A DNA stretch of 63,884 bases. It comes from an uncultured Lachnospiraceae bacterium (GTDB taxonomy: Bacteria; Bacillota; Clostridia; Lachnospirales; Lachnospiraceae). Made by a program: the position numbers and the translations under genes. Shown here one piece after another: positions 41,888 through 51,459 of this stretch; the first letter of the stretch is position 1; each line of letters starts with the position of its first letter. The stretch lies in assembly GCA_910579735.1 (NCBI GenBank), contig CAJTUZ010000021.1, forward strand, positions 1 through 63,884. Reading direction: 5' to 3'. The notes beneath the pieces were generated by a model. That model made no database searches, was not told the DNA's origin, and saw nothing but the letters and a program-made list of their open reading frames with translations.

Positions 41888-43078
41888 ATGATGCAGGAGA
41901 AGGAAACGATACAAAACGGAGCCGTTATACAGGAGACGGCACGCAGCCGGGAGATACTGCAGATCGGAGAGGAGATGCTGCCTTTTGCGTACTGGCTTTA
42001 CGGTATTCCGGGTCTGGGCAGCAGGACGATACGGCATCTGCTTATGCAGCATAAGACGCCGTATGAGATCTATCATATGCCGAAGGAGCGTTTGGAACGT
42101 TTGCTGCCGTTGTCGAATAAAACGGCGGCCCTCGCGAAACGGATCGCAGACAGCCGGGAAGAGACTGACTGCACAGCGGTCACGGAACAATTCGCGCGGT
42201 TGAAAGAAAAGGGAATCGGGTTTACCTGCCTTGGATATCAAACATATCCCAGGAGACTTGCGCAGATACCGGACCCGCCTTATGCCCTCTATTTTATAGG
42301 AAGACTTCCGGAACAAAAATGTCCGTCCGTGGCGATCATCGGTGCAAGAAACTGTTCCGCATACGGCCGGCAGATGGCGAAACGGTTTGGTGAAGAACTG
42401 GCGATGGCAGGCATTAGCGTGATCAGCGGCATGGCAAGGGGAATCGATGGGATCGGACAGTCGGCGGCGCTTGCGGCCGGCGGATATTCGCTTGGTGTGT
42501 TAGGCTGCGGAGCGGATATCTGTTATCCGGCAGAAAATAGAGCGTTGTACCGGATGCTTTGTGCACAGGGCGGCGTCTGTTCGGAATATCCTCCCGGCAC
42601 GCGGCCGAAAAACAGTCTGTTCCCGCCGAGAAACCGTATCATCAGCGGTTTGTCCGACGCGGTTCTGGTTATTGAGGCGAAAGGAAAGAGCGGAACGCTC
42701 ATCACGGTAGATATGGCTTTGGAACAGGGAAAGGAAGTTTATGCCCTGCCCGGCCGTGTGACGGAGGCTTTGAGCGAGGGCTGCAACGGACTGTTAAAGC
42801 AGGGAGCGGGCCTTGTGCTCTCTCCGCAGGATCTGATCCGGGAAATTTTGGGAGAAATATCGTTTATGCGGCCGGCGCCGGCGCTTTTATCGGCCAGACA
42901 GGCGGATCTGTTAGACTGCATGGGTACGTTTCCGGAGGCGGCCGATCAAATTAAAGAACGAATGTTATTGAAATGCGGCCGTACGATCTCCATACCCGAT
43001 TTAATGGCCGAATTGATGCATTTGAGTATCATGGGGCATGTGAACCAGATCGGAAACGGCTATTTTATGAAAGCATAA
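41888..43078 (+). CDS. dprA: DNA-processing protein DprA (Smf)
   Basis: Loads RecA on incoming single-stranded DNA during transformation. 396 residues: N-terminal helix-hairpin-helix/SAM-like region (about 30-95), Rossmann-fold core with IIGARNCSAYG, SGMARGIDGIGQSAALAAGG, LGCGADICYP, PPRNRIISGLSDAVLVIEA and SGTLITVDMALEQGKEVYALPG, and a C-terminal winged-helix DML1-like domain (about 340-396). AAGGAG lies 6 bp before the ATG. Gene order comM-dprA-topA is as in many Firmicutes. Confidence 0.95.
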   Translation: MMQEKETIQNGAVIQETARSREILQIGEEMLPFAYWLYGIPGLGSRTIRHLLMQHKTPYEIYHMPKERLERLLPLSNKTAALAKRIADSREETDCTAVTEQFARLKEKGIGFTCLGYQTYPRRLAQIPDPPYALYFIGRLPEQKCPSVAIIGARNCSAYGRQMAKRFGEELAMAGISVISGMARGIDGIGQSAALAAGGYSLGVLGCGADICYPAENRALYRMLCAQGGVCSEYPPGTRPKNSLFPPRNRIISGLSDAVLVIEAKGKSGTLITVDMALEQGKEVYALPGRVTEALSEGCNGLLKQGAGLVLSPQDLIREILGEISFMRPAPALLSARQADLLDCMGTFPEAADQIKERMLLKCGRTISIPDLMAELMHLSIMGHVNQIGNGYFMKA

Positions 43079-43086
43079 TTTTTTTC

Positions 43087-43115
43087 TTGCAACTCTTTTC
43101 AATATGTTATATAGT
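43087..43115 (+). promoter_or_regulatory. Candidate sigma-A promoter of topA
   Basis: TTGCAA (43087-43092), 17-bp spacer, TATAGT (43110-43115), right after the dprA stop. Confidence 0.6.
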
Positions 43116-43162
43116 GGTTCATATTGACAGACAACGAATGTGTTTAAAGGATAGGGATTGCT

Positions 43163-45250
43163 ATGGCAAAGTATTTGGTGATTGTGGAATCGCCTGCAAA
43201 GGTGAAAACAATTAAAAAATTTTTGGGAGCAAATTACGAGGTGGCGGCAAGTAACGGACATGTGCGCGACTTACCCAGAAGTCAGATGGGCATAGACGTT
43301 GAACATAATTTTGAGCCGAAATATATTACCATCAGAGGTAAGGGAGATATTCTTGCCAATTTGCGTAAGGAAGTAAAAAAAGCGGATAAGATCTATCTCG
43401 CGACTGACCCCGATCGTGAAGGAGAGGCAATCTCCTGGCATTTATTGCATGCGCTGAAGCTGGAAGGTAAGAAAGTATATCGGATCACCTTTAACGAAAT
43501 TACCAAAAATGCGGTCAAAGAGTCATTGAAAAATGCCAGAGAGATCGATATGGATCTGGTTGATGCGCAGCAGGCAAGGCGCTGCCTCGACCGTATGGTA
43601 GGTTACAAAATATCGCCTCTTTTATGGGCGAAAGTCAAAAGAGGACTCAGTGCGGGCCGTGTGCAGTCGGTAGCGCTTCGGATCATCTGCGACAGAGAAG
43701 AGGAGATCAATGCGTTTATTCCGGAGGAATACTGGACATTAGACGCACTTTTTCAGATACCGGGAGAAAAGAAAACGCTGACTGCCAAATATTACGGCAC
43801 GACGCAGAAAAAGCAGACCATCTCATCTTCCGGGGAACTTGAACAGATAAAGCAATCTTTAAAAGATGCAGATTATCAGGTGACGGATGTAAAACACGGA
43901 GAGAGGACGAAGAAACCGCCGCTTCCTTTTACAACGTCCACACTGCAGCAGGAAGCAAGCAAGCTGTTGAATTTTTCCACGCAGAAGACGATGCGTTTAG
44001 CACAGCAGCTGTACGAAGGAATCGATATCAAGGGTAACGGTACGGTCGGCGTCATCACCTATCTGCGTACGGACTCTACCAGGATTTCCGAAGAGGCGGA
44101 AAAGGCGGCCGGAGAATATATCCGTGCAAACTACGGTGAAGCGTATGCGGCAGGCGGCGCTCATGAAAAGAAAAATACGCAGAAGATACAGGATGCGCAT
44201 GAAGCAATTCGTCCTACCGATATTTCCAGAACACCTGCACTCATCAAAGATTCTCTTTCCAGGGATCAGTTCAGACTGTATCAGCTGATCTGGAAACGTT
44301 TTACGGCAAGCTGTATGAAACCGGCGCTGTATGAAACGACTTCGGTGAAGATCGACGCGGCGGGACAGCGGTTTACGGTTGCGGCTTCCAAGGTGAAGTT
44401 TGACGGATTCCTCTGCGTATATCATGATGAGGATGAGAAAGAAGAAAGCAATACCCTAGTAAAGGGTATCGATCAAAATACGAAGCTTGTATTCCAGGAT
44501 TTTGAGGAAAAGCAGCATTTTACGCAGCCTTCCCCGCACTATACGGAAGCGTCGCTTGTGCGTGCGCTCGAAGAACTGGGAATCGGGCGGCCCAGTACCT
44601 ATGCGCCTACGATCACGACCATTCTTGCCAGGCGCTATATCGTAAAGGAAAATAAAAATCTTTATGTAACGGAACTGGGAGAGATCGTCAATCATATTAT
44701 GAAAGAGGCTTTTCCTTCGATCGTAGACGTGAATTTTACCGCGACTATGGAGGCGCTTCTGGATGGGATCGCCGAAGGGAATGTCAAATGGAAAACAGTT
44801 ATTTCCAATTTTTATCCGGATCTGGAAGACGCCGTGGACAAAGCGGAGAAAGAACTGGAAGAAGTAGAGATAGAGGATGAGGTGTCGGAAGAAGTCTGTG
44901 AACACTGCGGCAGGCAGATGGTCATTAAGTATGGTCCGCACGGCAGATTTTTAGCCTGTCCGGGATTCCCGGAGTGCCGCAATACCAAGCCGTATTTTGA
45001 AAAGATCGGTGTTTCATGTCCGCAGTGCGGTAAGGATATCGTCTTAAAGAAGACAAAGAAAGGCAGAAAATATTACGGATGTATCGACAATCCGCAGTGT
45101 GATTTCATGGTCTGGCAGAAGCCGGTGGATAAAAGATGCCCCAAATGCGGCTCCATTCTTCTGGAAAAAGGAAATAAGTTAGTATGCACGGACGAAAAAT
45201 GCGGATATGTGGAGGAAGCCGTTAAAGAAACAAAGCCTGTGGAAGCATAG
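43163..45250 (+). CDS. topA: DNA topoisomerase I (type IA)
   Basis: Relaxes negative supercoils by cutting one strand. 695 residues. TOPRIM domain at the N-terminus (YLVIVESPAKVKTIKKFLG, and the DPDREGEAISWH acidic motif). The catalytic tyrosine is Tyr300 in GVITYLRTDSTRIS. Three C-terminal four-cysteine zinc fingers follow: CEHCGRQ...C...C, CPQCGKD...C...C, CPKCGS...C...C. ATG with a GGATAGGG-type SD. It sits between dprA and codY; trmFO, xerC and hslVU, which lie here in Bacillus subtilis, are absent. Confidence 0.97.
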   Translation: MAKYLVIVESPAKVKTIKKFLGANYEVAASNGHVRDLPRSQMGIDVEHNFEPKYITIRGKGDILANLRKEVKKADKIYLATDPDREGEAISWHLLHALKLEGKKVYRITFNEITKNAVKESLKNAREIDMDLVDAQQARRCLDRMVGYKISPLLWAKVKRGLSAGRVQSVALRIICDREEEINAFIPEEYWTLDALFQIPGEKKTLTAKYYGTTQKKQTISSSGELEQIKQSLKDADYQVTDVKHGERTKKPPLPFTTSTLQQEASKLLNFSTQKTMRLAQQLYEGIDIKGNGTVGVITYLRTDSTRISEEAEKAAGEYIRANYGEAYAAGGAHEKKNTQKIQDAHEAIRPTDISRTPALIKDSLSRDQFRLYQLIWKRFTASCMKPALYETTSVKIDAAGQRFTVAASKVKFDGFLCVYHDEDEKEESNTLVKGIDQNTKLVFQDFEEKQHFTQPSPHYTEASLVRALEELGIGRPSTYAPTITTILARRYIVKENKNLYVTELGEIVNHIMKEAFPSIVDVNFTATMEALLDGIAEGNVKWKTVISNFYPDLEDAVDKAEKELEEVEIEDEVSEEVCEHCGRQMVIKYGPHGRFLACPGFPECRNTKPYFEKIGVSCPQCGKDIVLKKTKKGRKYYGCIDNPQCDFMVWQKPVDKRCPKCGSILLEKGNKLVCTDEKCGYVEEAVKETKPVEA

Positions 45251-45307
45251 AGGATATGCAATTCCAGTATTTACATGGGAATTGCGCCGAAATTCAAACA
45301 ATACACG

Positions 45308-45336
45308 TTGAAAATACAGAAAAAATATGATAGAAT
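45308..45336 (+). promoter_or_regulatory. Candidate sigma-A promoter of codY
   Basis: TTGAAA (45308-45313), 17-bp spacer, TAGAAT (45331-45336). Transcription would begin near 45343, which rules out upstream start codons for codY and supports 45385. Confidence 0.6.
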
Positions 45337-45384
45337 GTGCGTATGGTTATGAAGCAGGAAGCTTCTGAAAGGCGAAAAAATAAA

Positions 45385-46170
45385 ATGAGCAGTATACAAT
45401 TATTGGATAAGACCAGAAAGATCGGGAAACTTCTGCACAATAATAATTCGGGCAAATTTGTTTTCAACGATATCTGCGATGTTTTAAAAGAAATCCTGAT
45501 ATCCAACGTTCTGGTGATCAGCAAAAAGGGAAAGGTGCTCGGGATCGGTGATCTGAAAGAAGTAGAATCCCTGACGGAGCTTATCGTGGATCATGTCGGG
45601 GGATTTATTGATCCGATGCTGAACGAAAGATTTCTTTCCGTACTTTCTACGAAAGAGAACGTCAATCTGGAGACGCTCGGCTTTGAAAATATCAATACGA
45701 AGAAATTTCAGGCAGTCATTGCGCCGATCGAAATCTCCGGCGAAAGACTCGGTACGCTGTTTATTTATAAGTGCGAGGAACAATACGACATTGACGACAT
45801 TATATTGTGCGAGTATGGGACAACGGTCGTCGGACTGGAGATGCTGCGCGCGGTAACGGAAGAAAATGCGGAAGAAAACCGGAAAGTCGCAGTTGTTAAA
45901 TCAGCAATTAATACGCTTTCTTTCTCGGAAATGGAAGCGATCACCCATATTTTTGATGAACTGGGAGGCATGGAAGGCATTCTGGTTGCCAGCAAGATAG
46001 CGGATAAAGTCGGGATTACCCGTTCTGTTATCGTAAATGCCCTGCGGAAGTTTGAAAGTGCAGGTGTTATTGAATCCCGTTCGTCAGGGATGAAAGGGAC
46101 CTATATTAAAGTACTGAACGATGTCGTCTTTGACGAAGTCGAAAAACTGAAAGAACAGGGAAGATATTGA
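45385..46170 (+). CDS. codY: GTP- and branched-chain-amino-acid-sensing repressor CodY
   Basis: Global nutritional regulator: binds isoleucine/valine in its N-terminal GAF domain and GTP, and represses genes unneeded in rich medium. 261 residues, normal. The N-terminus LLDKTRKIGKLLHNNN and the GAF core (VLVISKKGKVLGIGDLKE) are typical. The C-terminal winged HTH contains ILVASKIADKVGITRSVIVN. The start at 45385 fits both homology and the promoter position; SD is GAAAGG at a long spacing. codY ends in its own terminator and is followed by the flagellar operon, as in Bacillus, where CodY also represses that operon. Confidence 0.96.
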   Translation: MSSIQLLDKTRKIGKLLHNNNSGKFVFNDICDVLKEILISNVLVISKKGKVLGIGDLKEVESLTELIVDHVGGFIDPMLNERFLSVLSTKENVNLETLGFENINTKKFQAVIAPIEISGERLGTLFIYKCEEQYDIDDIILCEYGTTVVGLEMLRAVTEENAEENRKVAVVKSAINTLSFSEMEAITHIFDELGGMEGILVASKIADKVGITRSVIVNALRKFESAGVIESRSSGMKGTYIKVLNDVVFDEVEKLKEQGRY

Positions 46171-46231
46171 TCTGTCCGTAATTACGATACGAAAAAAGAA
46201 TAGTGAAAAGACCAAAGGATTGGGTGAAGAT

Positions 46232-46275
46232 AAAAGGATTTATGACACAAATACAGTCGTTATGAATCCTTTTTT
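46232..46275 (+). terminator. Rho-independent terminator of codY
   Basis: AAAAGGATT (46232-46240) pairs with AATCCTTTT (46265-46273), and the arm ends in a run of six T. The loop is long (24 nt). Confidence 0.65.
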
Positions 46276-46340
46276 GTCCGCTTTTTGTCAATTTTCATGC
46301 TGTTTTGTATAAGTTGGTTTCATTTTTTTTCCCTTTTGTC

Positions 46341-46369
46341 TTGTAATTTTAGGAGAATGACTTTATAAT
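46341..46369 (+). promoter_or_regulatory. Sigma-A-type promoter of the flagellar operon, possible CodY site
   Basis: TTGTAA (46341-46346), 17-bp spacer, perfect TATAAT (46364-46369), 38 bp before flgB. The spacer contains AATTTTAGGAGAATG (46345-46359), which matches 11 of 15 positions of the CodY box AATTTTCWGAAAATT. No sigma-28 (TAAA...GCCGATAA) promoter was seen. Confidence 0.6.
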
Positions 46370-46407
46370 AGTGTATGGATTTTTAATATGATGGATGAGG
46401 TGTGATT

Positions 46408-46806
46408 ATGAGTTCATTAATCAATACGAATGCTTTTGATTACATAAACGTGTTGGATAAAGCTGCGGACGCTTCATGGCTTCGTAACGAAGCGATCGGC
46501 AACAATCTGGCCAACGTGGATACGCCGGGGTATAAGAGGCAGGATGTGGATTTTGAGTCACAGCTTGCACGGGCGCTCAGGCATTCCAAATATACGTCTA
46601 TGGATGAGAAAGTATCGAATTTGAAAACAAACCGCTTAAAACCGCTTTGTTATACGGATTATGCAGGTTTCTCGTACCGTCTTGATGGCAATAACGTGGA
46701 TGTGGATATGGAAGGGGTATATCTTGCAAAGAACCAGGTTACTTATCAGGGTCTTGAAATGAGCATTTTACAGGAATTTAAGAATTTGCAGGCAGTTATG
46801 AAATAG
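46408..46806 (+). CDS. flgB: Flagellar basal-body rod protein FlgB
   Basis: Proximal rod subunit exported by the flagellar type III system. 132 residues. The N-terminal helix with NEAIGNNLANVDTPGYKRQD is the conserved rod/hook signature; the C-terminal helix (YQGLEMSILQEFKNLQAVMK) completes the coiled-coil D0 domain. The start at 46408 is chosen because GAGGTG lies 7 bp upstream; the GTG at 46402 is within the SD region. First gene of the flagellar operon. Confidence 0.95.
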   Translation: MSSLINTNAFDYINVLDKAADASWLRNEAIGNNLANVDTPGYKRQDVDFESQLARALRHSKYTSMDEKVSNLKTNRLKPLCYTDYAGFSYRLDGNNVDVDMEGVYLAKNQVTYQGLEMSILQEFKNLQAVMK

Positions 46807-46935
46807 TGTGTAAATTTTTTAAAAGTGAGCTTTGTTCACTTTACAAATATTGTGCTCCCGGCAGCAGATATTGCGGGCTGAGAGAAGAGCATGGTTATTA
46901 AAATGAAATGAGGGAATAGGGAGGGAGTATAGAAA

Positions 46936-47382
46936 ATGGGGATTTTTTCGTCATTTGACATCAATGGTTCTGGTATGTCCGCTGAACGTTTCCGCATGGA
47001 CATTATTTCGGAGAATGTAGCCAACCAGAATACGACCCGTACCGAGGATGGTACGCCGTATCGCAGGAAAGTAGTAGTATTTGAAGAGAAGAATTCACAG
47101 ACACCTTTTCGCCACGTACTGAATGAAGCATGGGACCGCTATTCAGGAAACGGTGTTAAGGTTACGGGTGTTTACGAAGACGAGTGGACGGAAATGAAGA
47201 TGGTATATGATCCTTCTCATCCGGATGCGGACGAAAACGGATATGTAACTTATCCGAATGTGAGCACGATAACGGAGATGACCAACCTGATCGATGCGAG
47301 CCGCGCTTATGAAGCCAACTCGACGGCGTTTACGGCGAGTAAGAATATCGCGGTCAAAGGACTGGATATTCTGAACAGTTAA
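46936..47382 (+). CDS. flgC: Flagellar basal-body rod protein FlgC
   Basis: Rod subunit next to FlgB. 148 residues. The N-terminal MDIISENVANQNTTRTEDGTPY corresponds to the ANxxTP rod signature, and the C-terminal NLIDASRAYEANSTAFTASK is typical. GGGAGGGAG lies 6-14 bp before the ATG. The 129-bp gap from flgB contains a six-codon mini-ORF (MVIKMK, 46891-46911) that ends 24 bp before flgC. Confidence 0.95.
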   Translation: MGIFSSFDINGSGMSAERFRMDIISENVANQNTTRTEDGTPYRRKVVVFEEKNSQTPFRHVLNEAWDRYSGNGVKVTGVYEDEWTEMKMVYDPSHPDADENGYVTYPNVSTITEMTNLIDASRAYEANSTAFTASKNIAVKGLDILNS

Positions 47383-47517
47383 CGGCCGGATGCTTTGAAT
47401 GATTTTATGGATCATAATAATAATGTAGAAACAGTGAATTAATGAGAAATTTGCGTAATAGATTATGTATGTAATGTATGTATATAAGTAAAAGGGAGAT
47501 ACCGGAGGAAGAATGTC

Positions 47518-47844
47518 ATGGCTTTAGATATTACAGCATTATATAATGTATCATCCGGCGCGGTGAAGGAAGTTGCAAAGAATGCGCCGACTACGAAAAT
47601 AGATACATATACGGATAAAAGTTTCAATAGTCTTTTAGGTACTGCGATCGATAATATCAATACGACCAACAGTTATCTTTCCGATGCAGAGAATGAAGAA
47701 ATTAAGTGGGCGCTCGGCGAGACCGAGAATACCCATGACTTGTCGATTGCCTTACAGAAAGCATCCACTGCATTGCAGTATACTGTTGCCATAAGAGATA
47801 AGCTGTTAGACGCTTATAAAGAAATTATGCAGATGCAGATTTAG
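47518..47844 (+). CDS. fliE: Flagellar hook-basal body protein FliE
   Basis: Adapter between MS ring and rod. 108 residues. The C-terminal half (LSIALQKASTALQYTVAIRDKLLDAYKEIMQMQI) is the conserved FliE pattern, split here for length as the motif spans residues about 75-108. GGAGG lies 10 bp before the ATG. fliF follows after 37 bp. Confidence 0.92.
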   Translation: MALDITALYNVSSGAVKEVAKNAPTTKIDTYTDKSFNSLLGTAIDNINTTNSYLSDAENEEIKWALGETENTHDLSIALQKASTALQYTVAIRDKLLDAYKEIMQMQI

Positions 47845-47881
47845 CGCCAAATAGCGAAATACTTGAGGAGAAATAGTTGCT

Positions 47882-49495
47882 GTGGATAAATTGTTAGAGA
47901 AATTAAAGGAGTTAGGCAATCGAATATTAGAGTGGTGGAACCGCTTTACGACGAAGCAGAAGACCTTAATTGTCATGGTTATTGCAGCAGTTATACTGGC
48001 AATAGCGATTCTTGTTACCGCGTTGAACCGTCCCCAGTATGTGCTTCTGAAAAATTGCGAAGACACGACGCAGGCGGCGGATGTAAGGGATCTGCTCGAA
48101 GAAGAAGAATTGACTTATACTGTTTCCGATGACGGACTGGAATTTCGGATCTTAAAATCCCAGCAGTCGGACGCAATTCTGCTGCTTGGTTCCAACAGTA
48201 TCAGAACGGCCGGTTACAGCATCGAAAATGTAACAAACGGCGGTTTTGCAACGACGGAGTCGGATAAACAAAGGGCTTACGTTCTGTATCTGGAAAAATA
48301 TATTGAAGACAATGTACTGGAGCCGATCGAAGCGGTCAAAAGCGCTACAGTTACTTTGAATATTCCGGAGAATACAGGTACGCTGATAGATACGGATAAG
48401 GAATCCCACTGTACCGTTGTGCTGACATTAAAGGAGGAGATCACGCCGGAGAGCGCTGCTGCGATTGCGCGTGCAATTGCAACGGGACTTGGCAATGCGA
48501 CGACCAACAATATCTCTATCCTGGATTCAAAAGGCACGATGCTTTTCTCGGGAGACGATAATTATACCGCGTCGGGTACTGCCAATGCGCAGCTGTCGGT
48601 TAAAGCAGAAGCTGAAAGGATTGTGACCAGTGAAGTAAAACAGGTGCTGCTCGGTACGAATGAATTTGACACGATCGAAGTGGCAACCAATCTGGTTTTG
48701 GATTTTTCCAAAAGTTCTTCGACGCAGCATGATTTCTCCGCGCCGGAAGGCAGAGAAGAAGGCATGCTAAGCCGTGAGGATACTTATAATGAGATCAATG
48801 AAAGCGGTATCGGCGGAGTGCCGGGAACGGATTCCAATGGAGATGACGGCACTACATATGTTCTGGAAGATGATACCAATTCGCGTTCGGAGAGATCGGA
48901 AACATCCCGCGAATACTTACCGAATGAGAAGATAACGACGATAGAGACTTCACCGGGAATGATCGATTACGGACGTTCCTCGCTTTCTGTGGCAATGATC
49001 CGTTATAATGTGATCAGAGAGGAAGATATTGACAGACAGGGTCTTTTAGATACCGTTACATGGGAAGAATATAAACTGAATAATCAGGAACGCACGAAAC
49101 TGGAAGTGGATGAAGACCTGATCGATGTCGTAGCCAAAGCGACCGGTATCAGTGCGGATAATATAGCAATCGTTGCTTACAGCGAGAATGTATTTATGGA
49201 TGATGAAGGTTTGGGTGTCAGTGCGACCGATATCATGCAGATCGTTTTGATCATCGTCATTCTCGGACTGCTCGCGTTTGTTGTTCTTAGAAGCATGCGC
49301 GGCGATAAACACGAAGAGACGGAAGAAGAGCTTTCCGTTGAGAATTTGCTGCAGTCCACACCGGAGACACAGCTTGAAGATATTTCGGTGGAAGATGATT
49401 CCGAGACAAGAAAACTGATCAGCAAATTTGTAGAAGAGAATCCGGAGGCTGCGGCGAATCTGCTGCGCAACTGGTTGAATGAGGACTGGGGGTAA
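47882..49495 (+). CDS. fliF: Flagellar M-ring protein FliF
   Basis: Membrane protein that forms the MS ring in about 30 copies and carries FliG. 537 residues. An N-terminal membrane helix at about 29-46 (TLIVMVIAAVILAIAILV), two ring-building motifs, a Ser/Thr/acid-rich linker, and a second membrane helix near 452-472 (TDIMQIVLIIVILGLLAFVV) are visible. The cytoplasmic C-terminus (AANLLRNWLNEDWG) is the FliG-binding end. The start is GTG at 47882 with GAGGAG 11 bp upstream. It is followed 5 bp later by fliG. Confidence 0.95.
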   Translation: MDKLLEKLKELGNRILEWWNRFTTKQKTLIVMVIAAVILAIAILVTALNRPQYVLLKNCEDTTQAADVRDLLEEEELTYTVSDDGLEFRILKSQQSDAILLLGSNSIRTAGYSIENVTNGGFATTESDKQRAYVLYLEKYIEDNVLEPIEAVKSATVTLNIPENTGTLIDTDKESHCTVVLTLKEEITPESAAAIARAIATGLGNATTNNISILDSKGTMLFSGDDNYTASGTANAQLSVKAEAERIVTSEVKQVLLGTNEFDTIEVATNLVLDFSKSSSTQHDFSAPEGREEGMLSREDTYNEINESGIGGVPGTDSNGDDGTTYVLEDDTNSRSERSETSREYLPNEKITTIETSPGMIDYGRSSLSVAMIRYNVIREEDIDRQGLLDTVTWEEYKLNNQERTKLEVDEDLIDVVAKATGISADNIAIVAYSENVFMDDEGLGVSATDIMQIVLIIVILGLLAFVVLRSMRGDKHEETEEELSVENLLQSTPETQLEDISVEDDSETRKLISKFVEENPEAAANLLRNWLNEDWG

Positions 49496-49500
49496 AAGCA

Positions 49501-50517
49501 ATGGCGAAAGGTTCTGAAGAGAGAATTACCGGTCTGCAGAAAGCGGCTATTTTGCTGATTGCTCTCGGACCGGAAAAGTCGTCTCATATTTTTAAACATT
49601 TAAAAGAAGAAGAAATCGAAGAACTGACTTTGGAAATTGCGAATACAAGAACGATCACACCGCAGGTCAAAGATGCAGTACTCGATGAATTTTATCAGGT
49701 CTGCCTTGCTCAGCAGTATATTGCGGAGGGCGGTATCAACTACGCGAAAGAAGTTTTGGAGAAATCCTTCGGTGCGGACAGGGCAAGAGATGTGATTGGT
49801 AAGCTGACCGCATCCTTACAGGTAAAACCGTTTGAATTTGTCAGAAAGACGGATCCGTCCCAGTTACTTAACTTTATTCAGGATGAACATCCGCAGACAA
49901 TTGCCCTGATCCTGTCCTATTTATCGGCAGCACAGTCGGCGCTTATTATTTCGGCGCTTCCGCCGGACAGACAGGCAGACGTTGCGAAACGTATCGCAGT
50001 AATGGACAGAACAAGTCCGGATATTATTAAAGAGGTGGAAAAGGTTTTGGAATCAAAACTTGCATCTTTAGTCAATCAGGATTACACCATTATCGGTGGT
50101 GTCGATGCGGTCGTAGAAATTTTGAATACGGTAGACCGCGGTACAGAGAAACATATTATGGAAACATTGGAAATTGAAGAACCTGAACTTGCTGACGAGA
50201 TCAGAAAGAAGATGTTCGTATTCGAAGATATTCTGCTGCTTGATGACAGAGCGATTCAGCGTGTCCTTCGTGATGTGGATAACAGCGATCTGGCGATCGC
50301 GCTGAAAGGTTCCAACGAAGAAGTGCAGAATGCTATATTCAACAACCTTTCCAAACGTCTTGCCGTTATGATCAAGGAAGATATGGAATTTATGGGTCCT
50401 GTACGTATGAAAGACGTAGAAGAAGCACAGCAGAAGATCGTAAATATTATCAGGAAACTGGAAGATTCTGCAGAAATTGTTATCTCCAGAGGTGGAGGTG
50501 ACGAGATTGTTGTCTAA
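49501..50517 (+). CDS. fliG: Flagellar motor switch protein FliG
   Basis: Rotor protein that interacts with MotA and sets torque and direction. 338 residues, typical. N-terminal FliF-binding domain (LQKAAILLIALGPEKSSHIF), middle domain with the EHPQ motif (DEHPQTIALILSYL), and C-terminal charged torque helix (DDRAIQRVLRDVDNSDLAIA). GGGGG lies 8 bp before the ATG. The end overlaps fliH by 11 bp. Confidence 0.97.
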   Translation: MAKGSEERITGLQKAAILLIALGPEKSSHIFKHLKEEEIEELTLEIANTRTITPQVKDAVLDEFYQVCLAQQYIAEGGINYAKEVLEKSFGADRARDVIGKLTASLQVKPFEFVRKTDPSQLLNFIQDEHPQTIALILSYLSAAQSALIISALPPDRQADVAKRIAVMDRTSPDIIKEVEKVLESKLASLVNQDYTIIGGVDAVVEILNTVDRGTEKHIMETLEIEEPELADEIRKKMFVFEDILLLDDRAIQRVLRDVDNSDLAIALKGSNEEVQNAIFNNLSKRLAVMIKEDMEFMGPVRMKDVEEAQQKIVNIIRKLEDSAEIVISRGGGDEIVV

Positions 50518-51412
50518 TAATTTGTACAAATCAAGATATGTTGTTGTCGAGAGGGAAGATAAATGCCTGATCGACAGCAATTCCCGTCTGGCGGGCAGGA
50601 TTGAAGCAATAGAAGCCGATAGAAGAAGGCGTGCAGCGATTGCTGCCGGAGAAGATGTATTTGAAGAAGGCTTCGTCGGCGGATTAGGCGGCGAAAGGAT
50701 CGATGCACAGTCATACGAAGGCGATGCGGCAGAAGGCGGCGTTCTGAAATCTCTGGATCATCAGGAAGCACAGGAACCGGAAGGTCCTACGCCGGAAGAA
50801 CTGCGTGCACAGGCCGAAGAAGAACTGGAGCAGGCCAGAGCCGAAGTGGAACAGATCAGACAGATCGCCAGAGAAGAGCTGGAGAGAGAGCGGCAGGAAA
50901 CGCTGGATACAGCCAGAAGAACCGGATATGACGAAGGATATCGGATGGCACAGGCGGAAGCCGACCAGATGAAAGAAGAACTCGAAAGAGAACGTGTCAG
51001 ACTGGAAGAAGAATACAGTGCATTGATAGATGAACTGGAACCGCAGTTTATTGATACGATCACCGCGGTTTATAATCATATTTTTCAGGTAGAATTAGAA
51101 AGCGAAAGAAATATCCTGGTGCATCTGATAGAAACTACTTTGCGAAAGGTAGAGAGTAGCAGGACTTTTATTGTGCATGTTTCCAAGGATGACTATCCCT
51201 ATGTGAACATGCAGAAAAAAGATCTTTCGGAAGGCGCTGTCGGAGGACGCGGTGTGCTTGAAGTTGTAGAGGACATTACGTTACATAAAAACGAATGTAT
51301 GATCGAAACGGATGGCGGCGTTTTTGACTGCGGTCTGGGTACGCAGTTGGATGAATTGACAAAACGGCTGAAATTGCTGTCTTTTAGTAAAAACGAAAAT
51401 GAATTCCGGTAA
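50507..51412 (+). CDS. fliH: Flagellar assembly protein FliH
   Basis: Stator-like regulator that binds the export ATPase FliI; V/F-type ATPase peripheral-stalk relative. 301 residues. N-terminal variable part, then a long Glu-rich coiled coil (about 100-175, EELRAQAEEELEQARAEVEQ), then the C-terminal FliH/V-ATPase E domain ending GGVFDCGLGTQLDELTKRL. The start is a TTG at 50507 (a second TTG at 50510), placed 6 bp after GGAGGTG and overlapping the end of fliG; there is no upstream ATG with an SD. Confidence 0.9.
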   Translation: MLSNNLYKSRYVVVEREDKCLIDSNSRLAGRIEAIEADRRRRAAIAAGEDVFEEGFVGGLGGERIDAQSYEGDAAEGGVLKSLDHQEAQEPEGPTPEELRAQAEEELEQARAEVEQIRQIAREELERERQETLDTARRTGYDEGYRMAQAEADQMKEELERERVRLEEEYSALIDELEPQFIDTITAVYNHIFQVELESERNILVHLIETTLRKVESSRTFIVHVSKDDYPYVNMQKKDLSEGAVGGRGVLEVVEDITLHKNECMIETDGGVFDCGLGTQLDELTKRLKLLSFSKNENEFR

Positions 51413-51459
51413 GTTTGCATACATCGGCAATATTTCTGCGGGGAAGGATTTACGCTTTG

